Positions 1-6,437 of a stretch of 40,584 nucleotides of DNA are shown here, piece by piece (the stretch's first letter is position 1; each line of letters starts with the position of its first letter). The notes beneath the pieces are model-generated. The model saw only the letters and a list, made by a program, of their open reading frames with translations, had not been told where the DNA came from and searched no databases. The stretch comes from Prevotella sp. (GTDB lineage Bacteria; Bacteroidota; Bacteroidia; Bacteroidales; Bacteroidaceae): the NCBI GenBank assembly GCA_017474485.1, contig JAFVHO010000218.1, forward strand, positions 1-40,584, written 5' to 3'. A program made the translations under genes and the position numbers.

Positions 1-288
1 GATAAAAGCCATACGACTGCTGATTCTCGATGCCGCCAGTTTCCCTTCGTTCACCAGTTTATACACATACTGACGAGAGCATCCCATCAGTATTGCAGCC
101 TTGGCAAACGTGAGGTACTCCTGATTCTGTAACCCAATGACAGGCTCCACAGCATTCATGAAGTCCTGCTGCCGTTTCTTCCGCGCCTCCTTTGCCTTCG
201 TTTGGCATTCCTCGCAGCAATACTTCTGCATTCCGTTCCTTGCCACGAACTCCTTTCCACAATACTTGCACTTTCTGACTTGTTTCAT
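1..288 (-). CDS. Zinc-ribbon plus helix-turn-helix DNA-binding protein (partial)
   Basis: The frame is open for 96 codons from an ATG at 288 and runs off the left edge of the window. The N-terminus has a zinc-ribbon pattern, with C7 and C10 (KCKYCGK) and C24/C25 and C28 (KYCCEEC), followed by a basic linker. From about residue 58 there is an excisionase/MerR-like helix-turn-helix (LTFAKAAILMGCSRQYVYKLV). Small proteins of this kind in Bacteroidetes often accompany integrases or other mobile-element genes, but no integrase is visible next to it here. The role is probably DNA binding or directionality control; this is inference. The C-terminus is not in the window. Confidence 0.75.
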   Translation of the reverse strand, partial: MKQVRKCKYCGKEFVARNGMQKYCCEECQTKAKEARKKRQQDFMNAVEPVIGLQNQEYLTFAKAAILMGCSRQYVYKLVNEGKLAASRISSRMAFI

Positions 289-639
289 TTTCTTGTTTCT
301 TTTGATGGTTCAACGTTCATTTTATCATCCCTACCGTTAAGTCAACCATACTCCACGTTCGTCAACCTATGCCAACTCCGTCCGCTTCGTGACTCTAACT
401 GAATCCGTCCGTCCCTTTTTGTCACCCTTTGCATCCCGTCGTAACCCTTTGTCAACTGAGTCCGCAGAATGACGATTTTCAGGCCTCGTAAATTCCTCGC
501 GGTAGAAATACGTTGCAAAAATATACTGAAATTCGGTTACTACCAAATTCCAGTCATCAAGTGTTAAAAATTAAAAGTTATTGAAAATGAGTGTTTTACA
601 AATAGATAGTATTAGATATTCATGGTTGTTTATACCCGT
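289..639. other. Intergenic region, long leader of the zinc-ribbon/HTH gene
   Basis: No gene is seen here. On the minus strand it forms a leader of roughly 220 nt between a good promoter (516-547) and the start at 288. The plus strand is pyrimidine-rich and has loosely repeated words: GTCAACC at 341 and 361, and GTMACCCTTTG at 421 and 441. Each pair is spaced exactly 20 bp, and there is another GTCAAC at 451. No rho-independent terminator was seen. Confidence 0.5.
516..547 (-). promoter_or_regulatory. Bacteroidetes-type promoter of the zinc-ribbon/HTH gene
   Basis: On the minus strand a -33 TTTG (544-547) is followed after 20 bp by a -7 TATTTTTG (516-523), which matches TAnnTTTG. It lies about 230 bp upstream of the start codon, so the transcript would have a long 5' leader. 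Confidence 0.5.
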
Positions 640-1395
640 TTAGATACATTTAGCGAAAGCATTTTTGCCTATGCTTTTCACACTATTGGGGATGATGACA
701 GAAGTAAGGTTATAGCAATAAAAGAAAGCATTATCTCCTATACTTGTCACGCTGTTGCCTATGGTGATTGTTTTGAGGCCAAAGCAGCAATTAAATGCAC
801 TTTCTCCAATACTCTTCACACTATTGGGGATGATGACCGAGGTGAGACCGCGACAAAAATAGAAAGCTCCATCACCAATACTTGTTACACTACTGAGTAT
901 ACGCGTATTTTTACAACCGTATAGTAATGTGTTACTTGCCGTTTCTATAATAGCATTGCAGTTATCGCGAGAATCGTATATAGCATTACCAGCTTCAACC
1001 TTTATAGAATAAAGTCCAAAGCATTCATTGAAAGCTGCATCGCCAATACTCGTCACACTGTTGGGGATCTTGATGGAGGTAAGCTTAGAGTAGCCGTCGA
1101 AAGCCTGATTGCCAATGCTCGTCACACTACTACCAATAGTGATAGAGGTAAGATCAGAACAATTATCGAATGCTTCATTACCTATACTCATAACGCTATA
1201 AGTAACATTATTATAATTAACAGACTCCGGAATAACTATACTCCCCGTATATTTATTAGGATTACTCGTTACTTCTGCAACATTAAAATCAGTATATAGA
1301 TTGTAATAGATGCCATTGATTTCAACAGCATCTGCACTTGCTATCAATGGTAATATCAATACAACAAGTAAAAGCAGTTGTTTCTTCATAATCAT
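640..1395 (-). CDS. BspA-like leucine-rich repeat surface protein
   Basis: This is a 251-residue secreted protein. It has a signal peptide (hydrophobic residues 6-20, ending IASADA) and then about six LRR_5/BspA repeats of 23 residues with the pattern AF-x2-C-x2-LTSI-x-IPNSVTSIG. The repeats are interrupted around residues 130-165 by a non-repeat segment (AGNAIYDSRDNCNAIIETASNTLLYGC) that is typical of these proteins. It stops abruptly inside a repeat (AFAKCI) and has no C-terminal sorting domain, so it is short for the family and may be truncated. BspA-type proteins are linked to adhesion and binding of host or bacterial ligands. A second in-frame ATG two codons downstream is an equally good start. 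Confidence 0.85.
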   Translation of the reverse strand: MIMKKQLLLLVVLILPLIASADAVEINGIYYNLYTDFNVAEVTSNPNKYTGSIVIPESVNYNNVTYSVMSIGNEAFDNCSDLTSITIGSSVTSIGNQAFDGYSKLTSIKIPNSVTSIGDAAFNECFGLYSIKVEAGNAIYDSRDNCNAIIETASNTLLYGCKNTRILSSVTSIGDGAFYFCRGLTSVIIPNSVKSIGESAFNCCFGLKTITIGNSVTSIGDNAFFYCYNLTSVIIPNSVKSIGKNAFAKCI

Positions 1396-1454
1396 ATAGT
1401 TTTAGGTTATTTCAATACACACAAAAAGAAAACGTGGACAATTTCTTCGTCTCC

Positions 1455-1575
1455 GTTCTATCTGGTATCGCCAAACACCTAATGTACTTAAACGAGTAAT
1501 GCCCACGCCTTTCAGCGTGAACTCCTACTTCTGTTCTTGTACATTGTTCTTGAAATTTGGCGATTTCGATAGAAC
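1455..1575. repeat. Imperfect inverted repeat, arms of about 20 bp and loop of about 80 bp
   Basis: The left arm (1455-1475) starts GTTCTATC and ends ATCGCCAAA. The right arm (1556-1575) is TTTGGCGAT...GATAGAAC. The arms differ only in a 3-4 base centre. The loop holds a small CACGC/GCGTG hairpin and a direct repeat of TGTTCTTG. It may be a MITE-like remnant or a structured transcript. No target-site duplication was evident. Confidence 0.55.
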
Positions 1576-1797
1576 AAGAATCTAAAAGTGGATATTCATC
1601 CTTATGTCCGTATCTCTATTTCCTAGCCCATAGGCACTAATCATTTTTAGGGTTCAACATGATTTTCATTTATCGTAGGCAGAGATACAGAGTTTTTCTG
1701 AGATTTCCAACTATTCGCACAACTTTTTTACTTCGATGGTTATTATTCCGAAACAAGAAAATTGGGATACGGTTCCGATGACTCATTGAAACACAAG

Positions 1798-1848
1798 GGA
1801 CTGGTACCTGTTTCACATAACAATAGCAGGCTCCTGATGTGGGAGTCT
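1798..1848 (+). repeat. Dispersed repeat, copy A, with stem-loop
   Basis: It contains GGACTGGTACCTGT, then CATAACAATAGCAG and GCTCCTGATGTGGGAG. An extended stem (AGCAG-g-CTCC paired with GGAG-t-CTGCT) runs to about 1853 and is followed by a short T-run. A near-identical copy lies in inverted orientation at 2431-2488, on the other side of the small secreted protein gene. Confidence 0.6.
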
Positions 1849-1904
1849 GCTGTTGCTTTTCCTTGATCCGTTTTGCCTGTTGTCTTATGAGCAGATGCTG
1901 GTCA

Positions 1905-2240
1905 CTATACTCGTACGCCAAAAACAGTTTGGAACATTTGGACTATAAAATCTGTAAATTCTTCCAGTCCATTTTGCTTATTCTCATTAGAAGTAGTCTT
2001 GACGCGGATTCCCAAATTGTTCTTTTGATTATTCTTATTAGAAGGCGTCTTGACGCGGATTCCCAGATTGTTCTTTTGCTTATTCTCATTAGAAGTCGTT
2101 TTGACTCGGACTTCCAAATTGTCCTTTTGTCTGTTCTCTACTGATTGTGCGTTAGCATTGGTGGTGAACACGAATGAGAAAACTACTGCTGCAACTGCGC
2201 TCATGAGCACCTTCTTTGCATTGAAATTCTTTGTTGTCAT
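1905..2240 (-). CDS. Small secreted protein with 17-residue tandem repeats
   Basis: This is a 111-residue protein of unknown function. It has a clear signal peptide (AAVVFSFVFTTNANA, cleavage near residue 31). Residues 36-86 are three tandem 17-residue repeats of the form NKQKNNLGIRVKTTSNE, rich in N, K and Q. A short C-terminal segment (EEFTDFIVQMF) follows, and the protein ends VFGVRV, which echoes the GIRV of the repeats. It has its own promoter (2302-2332). The gene sits between two inverted copies of a dispersed repeat. Low-complexity composition and secretion suggest a surface or extracellular role, but no family is recognised. Confidence 0.65.
   Translation of the reverse strand: MTTKNFNAKKVLMSAVAAVVFSFVFTTNANAQSVENRQKDNLEVRVKTTSNENKQKNNLGIRVKTPSNKNNQKNNLGIRVKTTSNENKQNGLEEFTDFIVQMFQTVFGVRV
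1983..2135 (-). repeat. 51-bp tandem repeat, three copies, coding
   Basis: Three in-frame 51-bp units encode residues 36-86 of the small secreted protein. The second and third units are nearly identical, which suggests recent duplication and possible copy-number change that preserves the frame. Confidence 0.8.
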
Positions 2241-2301
2241 AGTCTTAAAATTTAATGTTTATACTTTGTTATTATTTTGTCGTTGTTTCTTTTTGACATT
2301 G

Positions 2302-2332
2302 CAAAGTTACGGCGATTTTTTTCTGATTCCAA
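2302..2332 (-). promoter_or_regulatory. Promoter of the small secreted protein
   Basis: On the minus strand TTGG (2329-2332) is followed after exactly 19 bp by TAACTTTG (2302-2309), a good TAnnTTTG -7 box about 60 bp before the ATG. Confidence 0.65.
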
Positions 2333-2430
2333 GAAAAATCCCGAATTCTTCTCCAACTTGTATGGACAGACGTCCCATTTTCGGACAAATAGCGGAAACA
2401 GACCAAAAAGTTGTCCGAAAGGTTACTTGT

Positions 2431-2488
2431 AGCTCCCACATTCAGGAGCCTGCTGTTGTTATGGAAACATTAGGGACTGGTACCTGTC
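2431..2488 (-). repeat. Dispersed repeat, copy B, inverted relative to copy A
   Basis: Read on the minus strand it runs GGACAGGTACCAGTCC, a short insertion, CATAACAACAGCAG, then GCTCCTGAATGTGGGAG. It matches copy A at 1798-1848 except for a 6-base insertion and scattered differences. It lies just downstream of the Fic gene stop and upstream of the small-protein promoter. Confidence 0.6.
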
Positions 2489-2521
2489 CAACTGTCTGAC
2501 AGAACGGAGAATTAAAAATGA

Positions 2522-3409
2522 TTAATGCTTTATTCTAAAATACTTCAGCAGTTCCTTGTACATGTCCTGAGCTGTTAGGCAAGTATCTATCAGATAACCA
2601 TTAATGTGTCCCCATTCTCGCAGGCCTCTATAGTAGAACATTTTCAGATTGTCTGTGATGATAAAAGGAACGATATTGTTAGCCAAGCAGTCCTTAAACA
2701 TCAGCAAGCGACCTACTCGGCCATTACCATCTTGGAAAGGATGAATCTGTTCGAAGCGTACGTGAAAGTCAAGAATATCCTCGAAAGATTTCTTACCTTT
2801 ATGATTATATTCATCTATTAGAGCCTTCAGTTGCTTATGTACATCCTCAGGTGCACAGGTGTCCTGACCACCTACCTCATTGGGTAATCGCTTATAATCG
2901 CCCACGGCAAACCAATCCTTACGGCTATCAGATGTTCCTGATTTTAGCAACAGATGAAGATGCTTTATAAAAGTCTCTGCAAGTTTTTCTTCTGCATGGT
3001 CAATGATATAGTCAATACAACGGAAGTGGTTCACTGTTTCTACTACGTCGTCTACATTTATAGCTGCATCAGTAACTCCAATTGTATTGGTTTCAAAGAT
3101 ATATCGCGTCTGATCGTGGGTCAGTTTACTACCTTCTATATGATTAGAGTTGTAAGTAAGGTCTATCTGGGTGCGATGATAAATACCGCCCTTTAGTTTC
3201 GATGCCTTTTGCTCTCTTAATGCCTTTAGTAGTGGTGATGGCTTTTTCTTGTTCTCACCACGTTTGGGCAAAACAGCATCTGAAGGAATATTCCATGTTT
3301 TTCCTGTCAGGAAAGCTCCTTCGATCTTCCCCTGAGCACAGTAATTTCGAGCCGTACGCTCAGAAATACCATACTTTTCTGCAAACTTGCTAACTGATAT
3401 ATACTCCAT
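2522..3409 (-). CDS. Fic domain protein with N-terminal helix-turn-helix
   Basis: This 295-residue protein is a probable AMP- or nucleotide-transferase. Residues 1-50 form an excisionase-like HTH (ISVSKFAEKYGISERTARNYCAQGKIEGAF). An N-terminal inhibitory motif of the (S/T)xxxE(G/N) type is visible as S88-N-H-I-E92-G93, as in self-inhibited Fic proteins with the inhibitory helix at the N-terminus. The Fic core carries the full catalytic motif HPFQDGNGRVGR at residues 223-234, with catalytic H223. The protein should therefore be catalytically competent but self-restrained. The promoter (3451-3481) overlaps palindromes that the HTH could bind, which suggests autoregulation. A toxin or regulatory role is possible; no separate antitoxin gene is seen. 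Confidence 0.9.
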   Translation of the reverse strand: MEYISVSKFAEKYGISERTARNYCAQGKIEGAFLTGKTWNIPSDAVLPKRGENKKKPSPLLKALREQKASKLKGGIYHRTQIDLTYNSNHIEGSKLTHDQTRYIFETNTIGVTDAAINVDDVVETVNHFRCIDYIIDHAEEKLAETFIKHLHLLLKSGTSDSRKDWFAVGDYKRLPNEVGGQDTCAPEDVHKQLKALIDEYNHKGKKSFEDILDFHVRFEQIHPFQDGNGRVGRLLMFKDCLANNIVPFIITDNLKMFYYRGLREWGHINGYLIDTCLTAQDMYKELLKYFRIKH

Positions 3410-3420
3410 AATTCACCTCT

Positions 3421-3481
3421 ATCGGCAAGTTTATATGCCAATTGACGCTGCAAATATACAACATTTTGCCGATACCGGCAA
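3421..3481 (-). promoter_or_regulatory. Fic gene promoter with two operator-like dyads
   Basis: On the minus strand a -33 TTG (3479-3481) and a -7 TATATTTG (3451-3458) form a promoter with a spacer of about 20 bp. A perfect dyad TTGCCG-ATAC-CGGCAA (3466-3481) covers the -33 region. A second, ATCGGCA-N8-TGCCAAT (3421-3442), lies between the -7 box and the start codon. Together they look like repressor sites. Confidence 0.6.
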
Positions 3482-3608
3482 GAAAAGAGGGGAAAACTTA
3501 ACTGACTTATTATAGAAAAGACTTCGCTTAGAGAAGTCCATGAGCAAACATAGAGCAAGGTTTGAGGAATTATTTCGTAATTTACACGCTAAATTAATAA
3601 AAAATGTG

Positions 3609-3616
3609 TATCTTTG
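3609..3616 (+). promoter_or_regulatory. -7 box of the GH67 gene
   Basis: TATCTTTG matches TAnnTTTG and lies 22 bp before the ATG at 3639. No clear -33 element is found at the usual distance, which fits an activated promoter. Confidence 0.5.
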
Positions 3617-3638
3617 CGCCATAGAACTTATAAACGTT

Positions 3639-5534
3639 ATGAAGAAACTGATTTTATCATTGTTTGTTGCCTGCCTCGCACTGACAGCCAATGCAGAGGA
3701 CGGACACCAGTTGTGGCTGCGTTTTCAGCCAGTGAACAAAGCTAAAGTTATTACACCCAAGCAGACGCCTGTCATCAATACGGCTCAAAAGGAGTTGGAG
3801 ACATACTATCAAGGCGAGAGTGTTACTTTGAAGTTGGATGCCTCGCTACCTGACGGTGACGGTTTCAGCATTGAAACCAAAGGGGGCAATACCACCATAA
3901 CGGCCTACCAGGAGAGTGGTTTGCTGTATGGTGCATACACCCTGTTGCGCCAACAAGCCATTGACCCTGTGGCTAACTATAAAGTCCATAGCGATCCTGC
4001 CTTTACACTGCGCCTGCTGAACCACTGGGACAACCCCGATGGCAGCATTGAGCGAGGCTATGCTGGAGAAAGCATCTTTGAATGGTTCATACTGGACGAA
4101 CAGCTGATTAAGGAATATGCTCGTGCCAATGCGTCGATAGGTATCAACGGTTCCGTGCTGAACAACGTGAATGCGTCGCCCAAGATGCTGACGACGGAAT
4201 ACCTGAAGGAGGTAAAGAAGATTGCCGACATTCTGCGCCCATATAATATCAAGGTGTACCTGAGTATCAACTTCGCCTCGCCAATGGCTCTTAAAGAGAC
4301 GAAGACTGCCGACCCGCTGGATAAGAGCGTCGTGAAATGGTGGCAGAAAAAGGCTAAGGAAATCTATAAGCTCATCCCTGACTTTGGCGGATTCCTGGTT
4401 AAGGCTAACAGTGAAGGACAGCCTGGTCCCGGCGACTATCATCGTACCCATGCTGAAGGTGCCAATATGCTGGCTGATGCCTTAAAGCCCTACAAGGGCA
4501 TTGTTATGTGGCGCTGCTTTGTATATGGTGCCAACCACAAGGGCGAAGACCGTGTGAAGCAGGCTGTATCGGAATTCAAGCCTCTTGACGGACAGTTCCG
4601 CGACAATGTCATCCTGCAAACCAAGAATGGCCCACTGGACTTCCAGCCTCGCGAGCCATACAGTCCTGTGTTCGACCAGATTAAGCAGACACCCAATATG
4701 GTGGAGTTGCAGATTACGCAGGAGTATCTGGGCCAGAGCCGCCACCTTGTCTATCTCGCCCCTATGTGGAAAGAGTTCTTCCAGTATGTGTCACCTTATT
4801 CGATGAAGGGTATTGCGGGTGTGGCTAATATCGGCAAGGACCGCAACTGGTGTGGTCATCATTTCTCGCAGGCCAACTGGTATGCTTACGGACGACTGGC
4901 ATGGAACCCCACGCTGACATCGAAGGATATTGCCAACGAATGGTTGCAACTGACGTTTACCAAGGAGCCTGGCTTCTTGGCTGTCATGTCGAAAATCATG
5001 CTCGACAGTCGCGAGGCTTGCGTCAACTACATGATGCCATTAGGTCTGCACCACATCTTCAAGTTCGATCACCATTACGGTCCTGAGCCCAATGGCTTCA
5101 TTGCCCGTTATCCGTTGGAGTGGTGCCCAGTCTATTATCATAAGGCCAATCAGGATAGTGTAGGCTTCAACCGCAGCAGCACAGGCACAAATGCTACAAG
5201 CCAGTATCGCCCAGAGATTGGCAAAATCTATGACGATATCAACACCTGTCCTGAGAACCTCTTGTTGTGGTTCCACCGTGTACCCTGGAACTATCGCATG
5301 AAGGACGGCTCAACCCTGTGGGAGTCGCTGCAGTATCACTATAACAAGGGTGTGACGTGGACGGAAGATGCCTACAATGTCTGGCACAACAAGATGCGCC
5401 ACTACGTTGACCAGCAGCGTTGGCAGGAGGTTGACCAGCGCATGGAGCACCAAGTACAGAACGCCCGCGAATGGCGCGACGTCTGCCTGAAATATTTCGG
5501 AGGGTTTGCCGAGAAGAGCACAACGACCAAATAA
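3639..5534 (+). CDS. aguA: GH67 alpha-glucuronidase
   Basis: This 631-residue enzyme releases (4-O-methyl)glucuronic acid from the non-reducing end of xylo-oligosaccharides. The start chosen is the ATG at 3639, because it gives a clean signal peptide (MKKLILSLFVACLALTANA) and follows the -7 box; an earlier in-frame ATG at 3540 would precede the promoter. Family hallmarks are VKANSEGQPGPGDY with the general acid E259, and the inverting base pair D334 (NGPLDFQPREP) and E362 (LQITQEYLGQ). The 75- and 28-residue spacings match those I recall for characterised GH67 enzymes. The length is normal for the family. It is followed 5 nt later by a transporter gene and is convergent with the PUL operon. 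Confidence 0.96.
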   Translation: MKKLILSLFVACLALTANAEDGHQLWLRFQPVNKAKVITPKQTPVINTAQKELETYYQGESVTLKLDASLPDGDGFSIETKGGNTTITAYQESGLLYGAYTLLRQQAIDPVANYKVHSDPAFTLRLLNHWDNPDGSIERGYAGESIFEWFILDEQLIKEYARANASIGINGSVLNNVNASPKMLTTEYLKEVKKIADILRPYNIKVYLSINFASPMALKETKTADPLDKSVVKWWQKKAKEIYKLIPDFGGFLVKANSEGQPGPGDYHRTHAEGANMLADALKPYKGIVMWRCFVYGANHKGEDRVKQAVSEFKPLDGQFRDNVILQTKNGPLDFQPREPYSPVFDQIKQTPNMVELQITQEYLGQSRHLVYLAPMWKEFFQYVSPYSMKGIAGVANIGKDRNWCGHHFSQANWYAYGRLAWNPTLTSKDIANEWLQLTFTKEPGFLAVMSKIMLDSREACVNYMMPLGLHHIFKFDHHYGPEPNGFIARYPLEWCPVYYHKANQDSVGFNRSSTGTNATSQYRPEIGKIYDDINTCPENLLLWFHRVPWNYRMKDGSTLWESLQYHYNKGVTWTEDAYNVWHNKMRHYVDQQRWQEVDQRMEHQVQNAREWRDVCLKYFGGFAEKSTTTK

Positions 5535-5539
5535 GGCTA

Positions 5540-6433
5540 ATGGAAAAGACATTTCTTGGTCATTTCCTTGCTTTTCTAACTGTGGCCATATGGGGCAGCA
5601 CGTTTGTGTTTACCAAAATGCTGCTGCTCCATGGTTTGTCACCTGCACAGATTTTTACACTGCGTTTCATCGTAGCCTACTTGTTGCTGCTGGCTTTCGA
5701 ATTGGTCACCAGATGGCAGTCGTTCCGACTGTTCAGTGCATCGTGGCGTGACGAGTTGGTGATGTTTTTGTTGGGCATAACAGGAGGGTCGATATACTTC
5801 CTGACCGAGAATGCCGCTATGCTCTATACGACAGCCACCAACACGTCGCTCATCGTTTGCTCATGCCCACTCTTTGCCATGCTGCTGGTAGCTGTGGCTT
5901 ATCGCCAGAGTGAACGGTTTACGCGTGTACAGGTTGTTGGGTCGCTGCTGGCTTGTCTGGGAATGGCTGTAGTCGTACTGAACGGACGATTTGTGCTCCA
6001 CCTCTCACCTATTGGTGACATGCTGGCCTTTGGCGCCTGTCTATGCTGGGCCGTCTATTCACTGCTGATGAAGTCGGTGACTGAACGCTATTCTGTCTTT
6101 TTCATTACACGCAAGGTGTTCTTCTACGGACTGCTGACCATCCTGCCCTACTACATCGTGTTCCCTGGCTTCCCTACGATGGAAGTCATTTTCAGTAGTG
6201 AAGTGCTCTGGAACCTGCTGTTCCTGAGTGTTGTCGCTTCTATGATTTGTTTCCTTGTCTGGAGTTGGGTCATCCATCAGCTGGGTGCTGTCGTAGCCAC
6301 CAACTGGGTCTATTTCAATCCCATCACTACCATTATCTTTGCCTGGTGGCTGCTGCACGAGCAAATCACCCTTTGGTTTCTGCTCGGCAGCCTGCTCATC
6401 ATTGTTGGTATGATACTTTCCGACAAGAAATAA
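5540..6433 (+). CDS. EamA/DMT-family transporter
   Basis: This 297-residue inner-membrane protein has about ten hydrophobic segments arranged as two EamA repeats; the first begins LAFLTVAIWGSTFVFTKML and the second MLAFGACLCWAVYSLLMKSV. The family exports or exchanges metabolites, and the substrate cannot be told from the sequence. The start at 5540 lies 5 nt after the GH67 stop, so the two genes are probably co-transcribed. The gene converges on the last PUL gene with only 4 bp between the two stop codons and no terminator between them. Its linkage to GH67 suggests a role in sugar-derived metabolite efflux, but this is inference. Confidence 0.92.
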   Translation: MEKTFLGHFLAFLTVAIWGSTFVFTKMLLLHGLSPAQIFTLRFIVAYLLLLAFELVTRWQSFRLFSASWRDELVMFLLGITGGSIYFLTENAAMLYTTATNTSLIVCSCPLFAMLLVAVAYRQSERFTRVQVVGSLLACLGMAVVVLNGRFVLHLSPIGDMLAFGACLCWAVYSLLMKSVTERYSVFFITRKVFFYGLLTILPYYIVFPGFPTMEVIFSSEVLWNLLFLSVVASMICFLVWSWVIHQLGAVVATNWVYFNPITTIIFAWWLLHEQITLWFLLGSLLIIVGMILSDKK

Positions 6434-6437
6434 TAAA

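Larger units (their letters stand above)
1396..1904. other. Intergenic region with inverted repeats
   Basis: No convincing gene is present. The region holds a long imperfect inverted repeat (1455-1575) and one copy of a dispersed repeat with a GGTACC core and a strong stem-loop (1798-1858). An 83-codon minus-strand frame at 1670-1921 was rejected because it needs a TTG start and runs through the repeat. Confidence 0.5.

Noticed and set aside
59-313. An 84-codon minus-strand frame at the left edge
   Set aside because: It is out of frame with the zinc-ribbon/HTH protein (1-288), whose cysteines and HTH are convincing.
1670-1921. An 83-codon minus-strand frame after the small secreted protein
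   Set aside because: It needs a TTG start, overlaps the upstream gene and runs through dispersed repeat copy A; no signal or domain is visible.
2050-2499. A 149-codon plus-strand frame across the small secreted gene and repeat copy B
   Set aside because: It is antisense to a gene with a signal peptide and promoter, and its tail is just repeat copy B.
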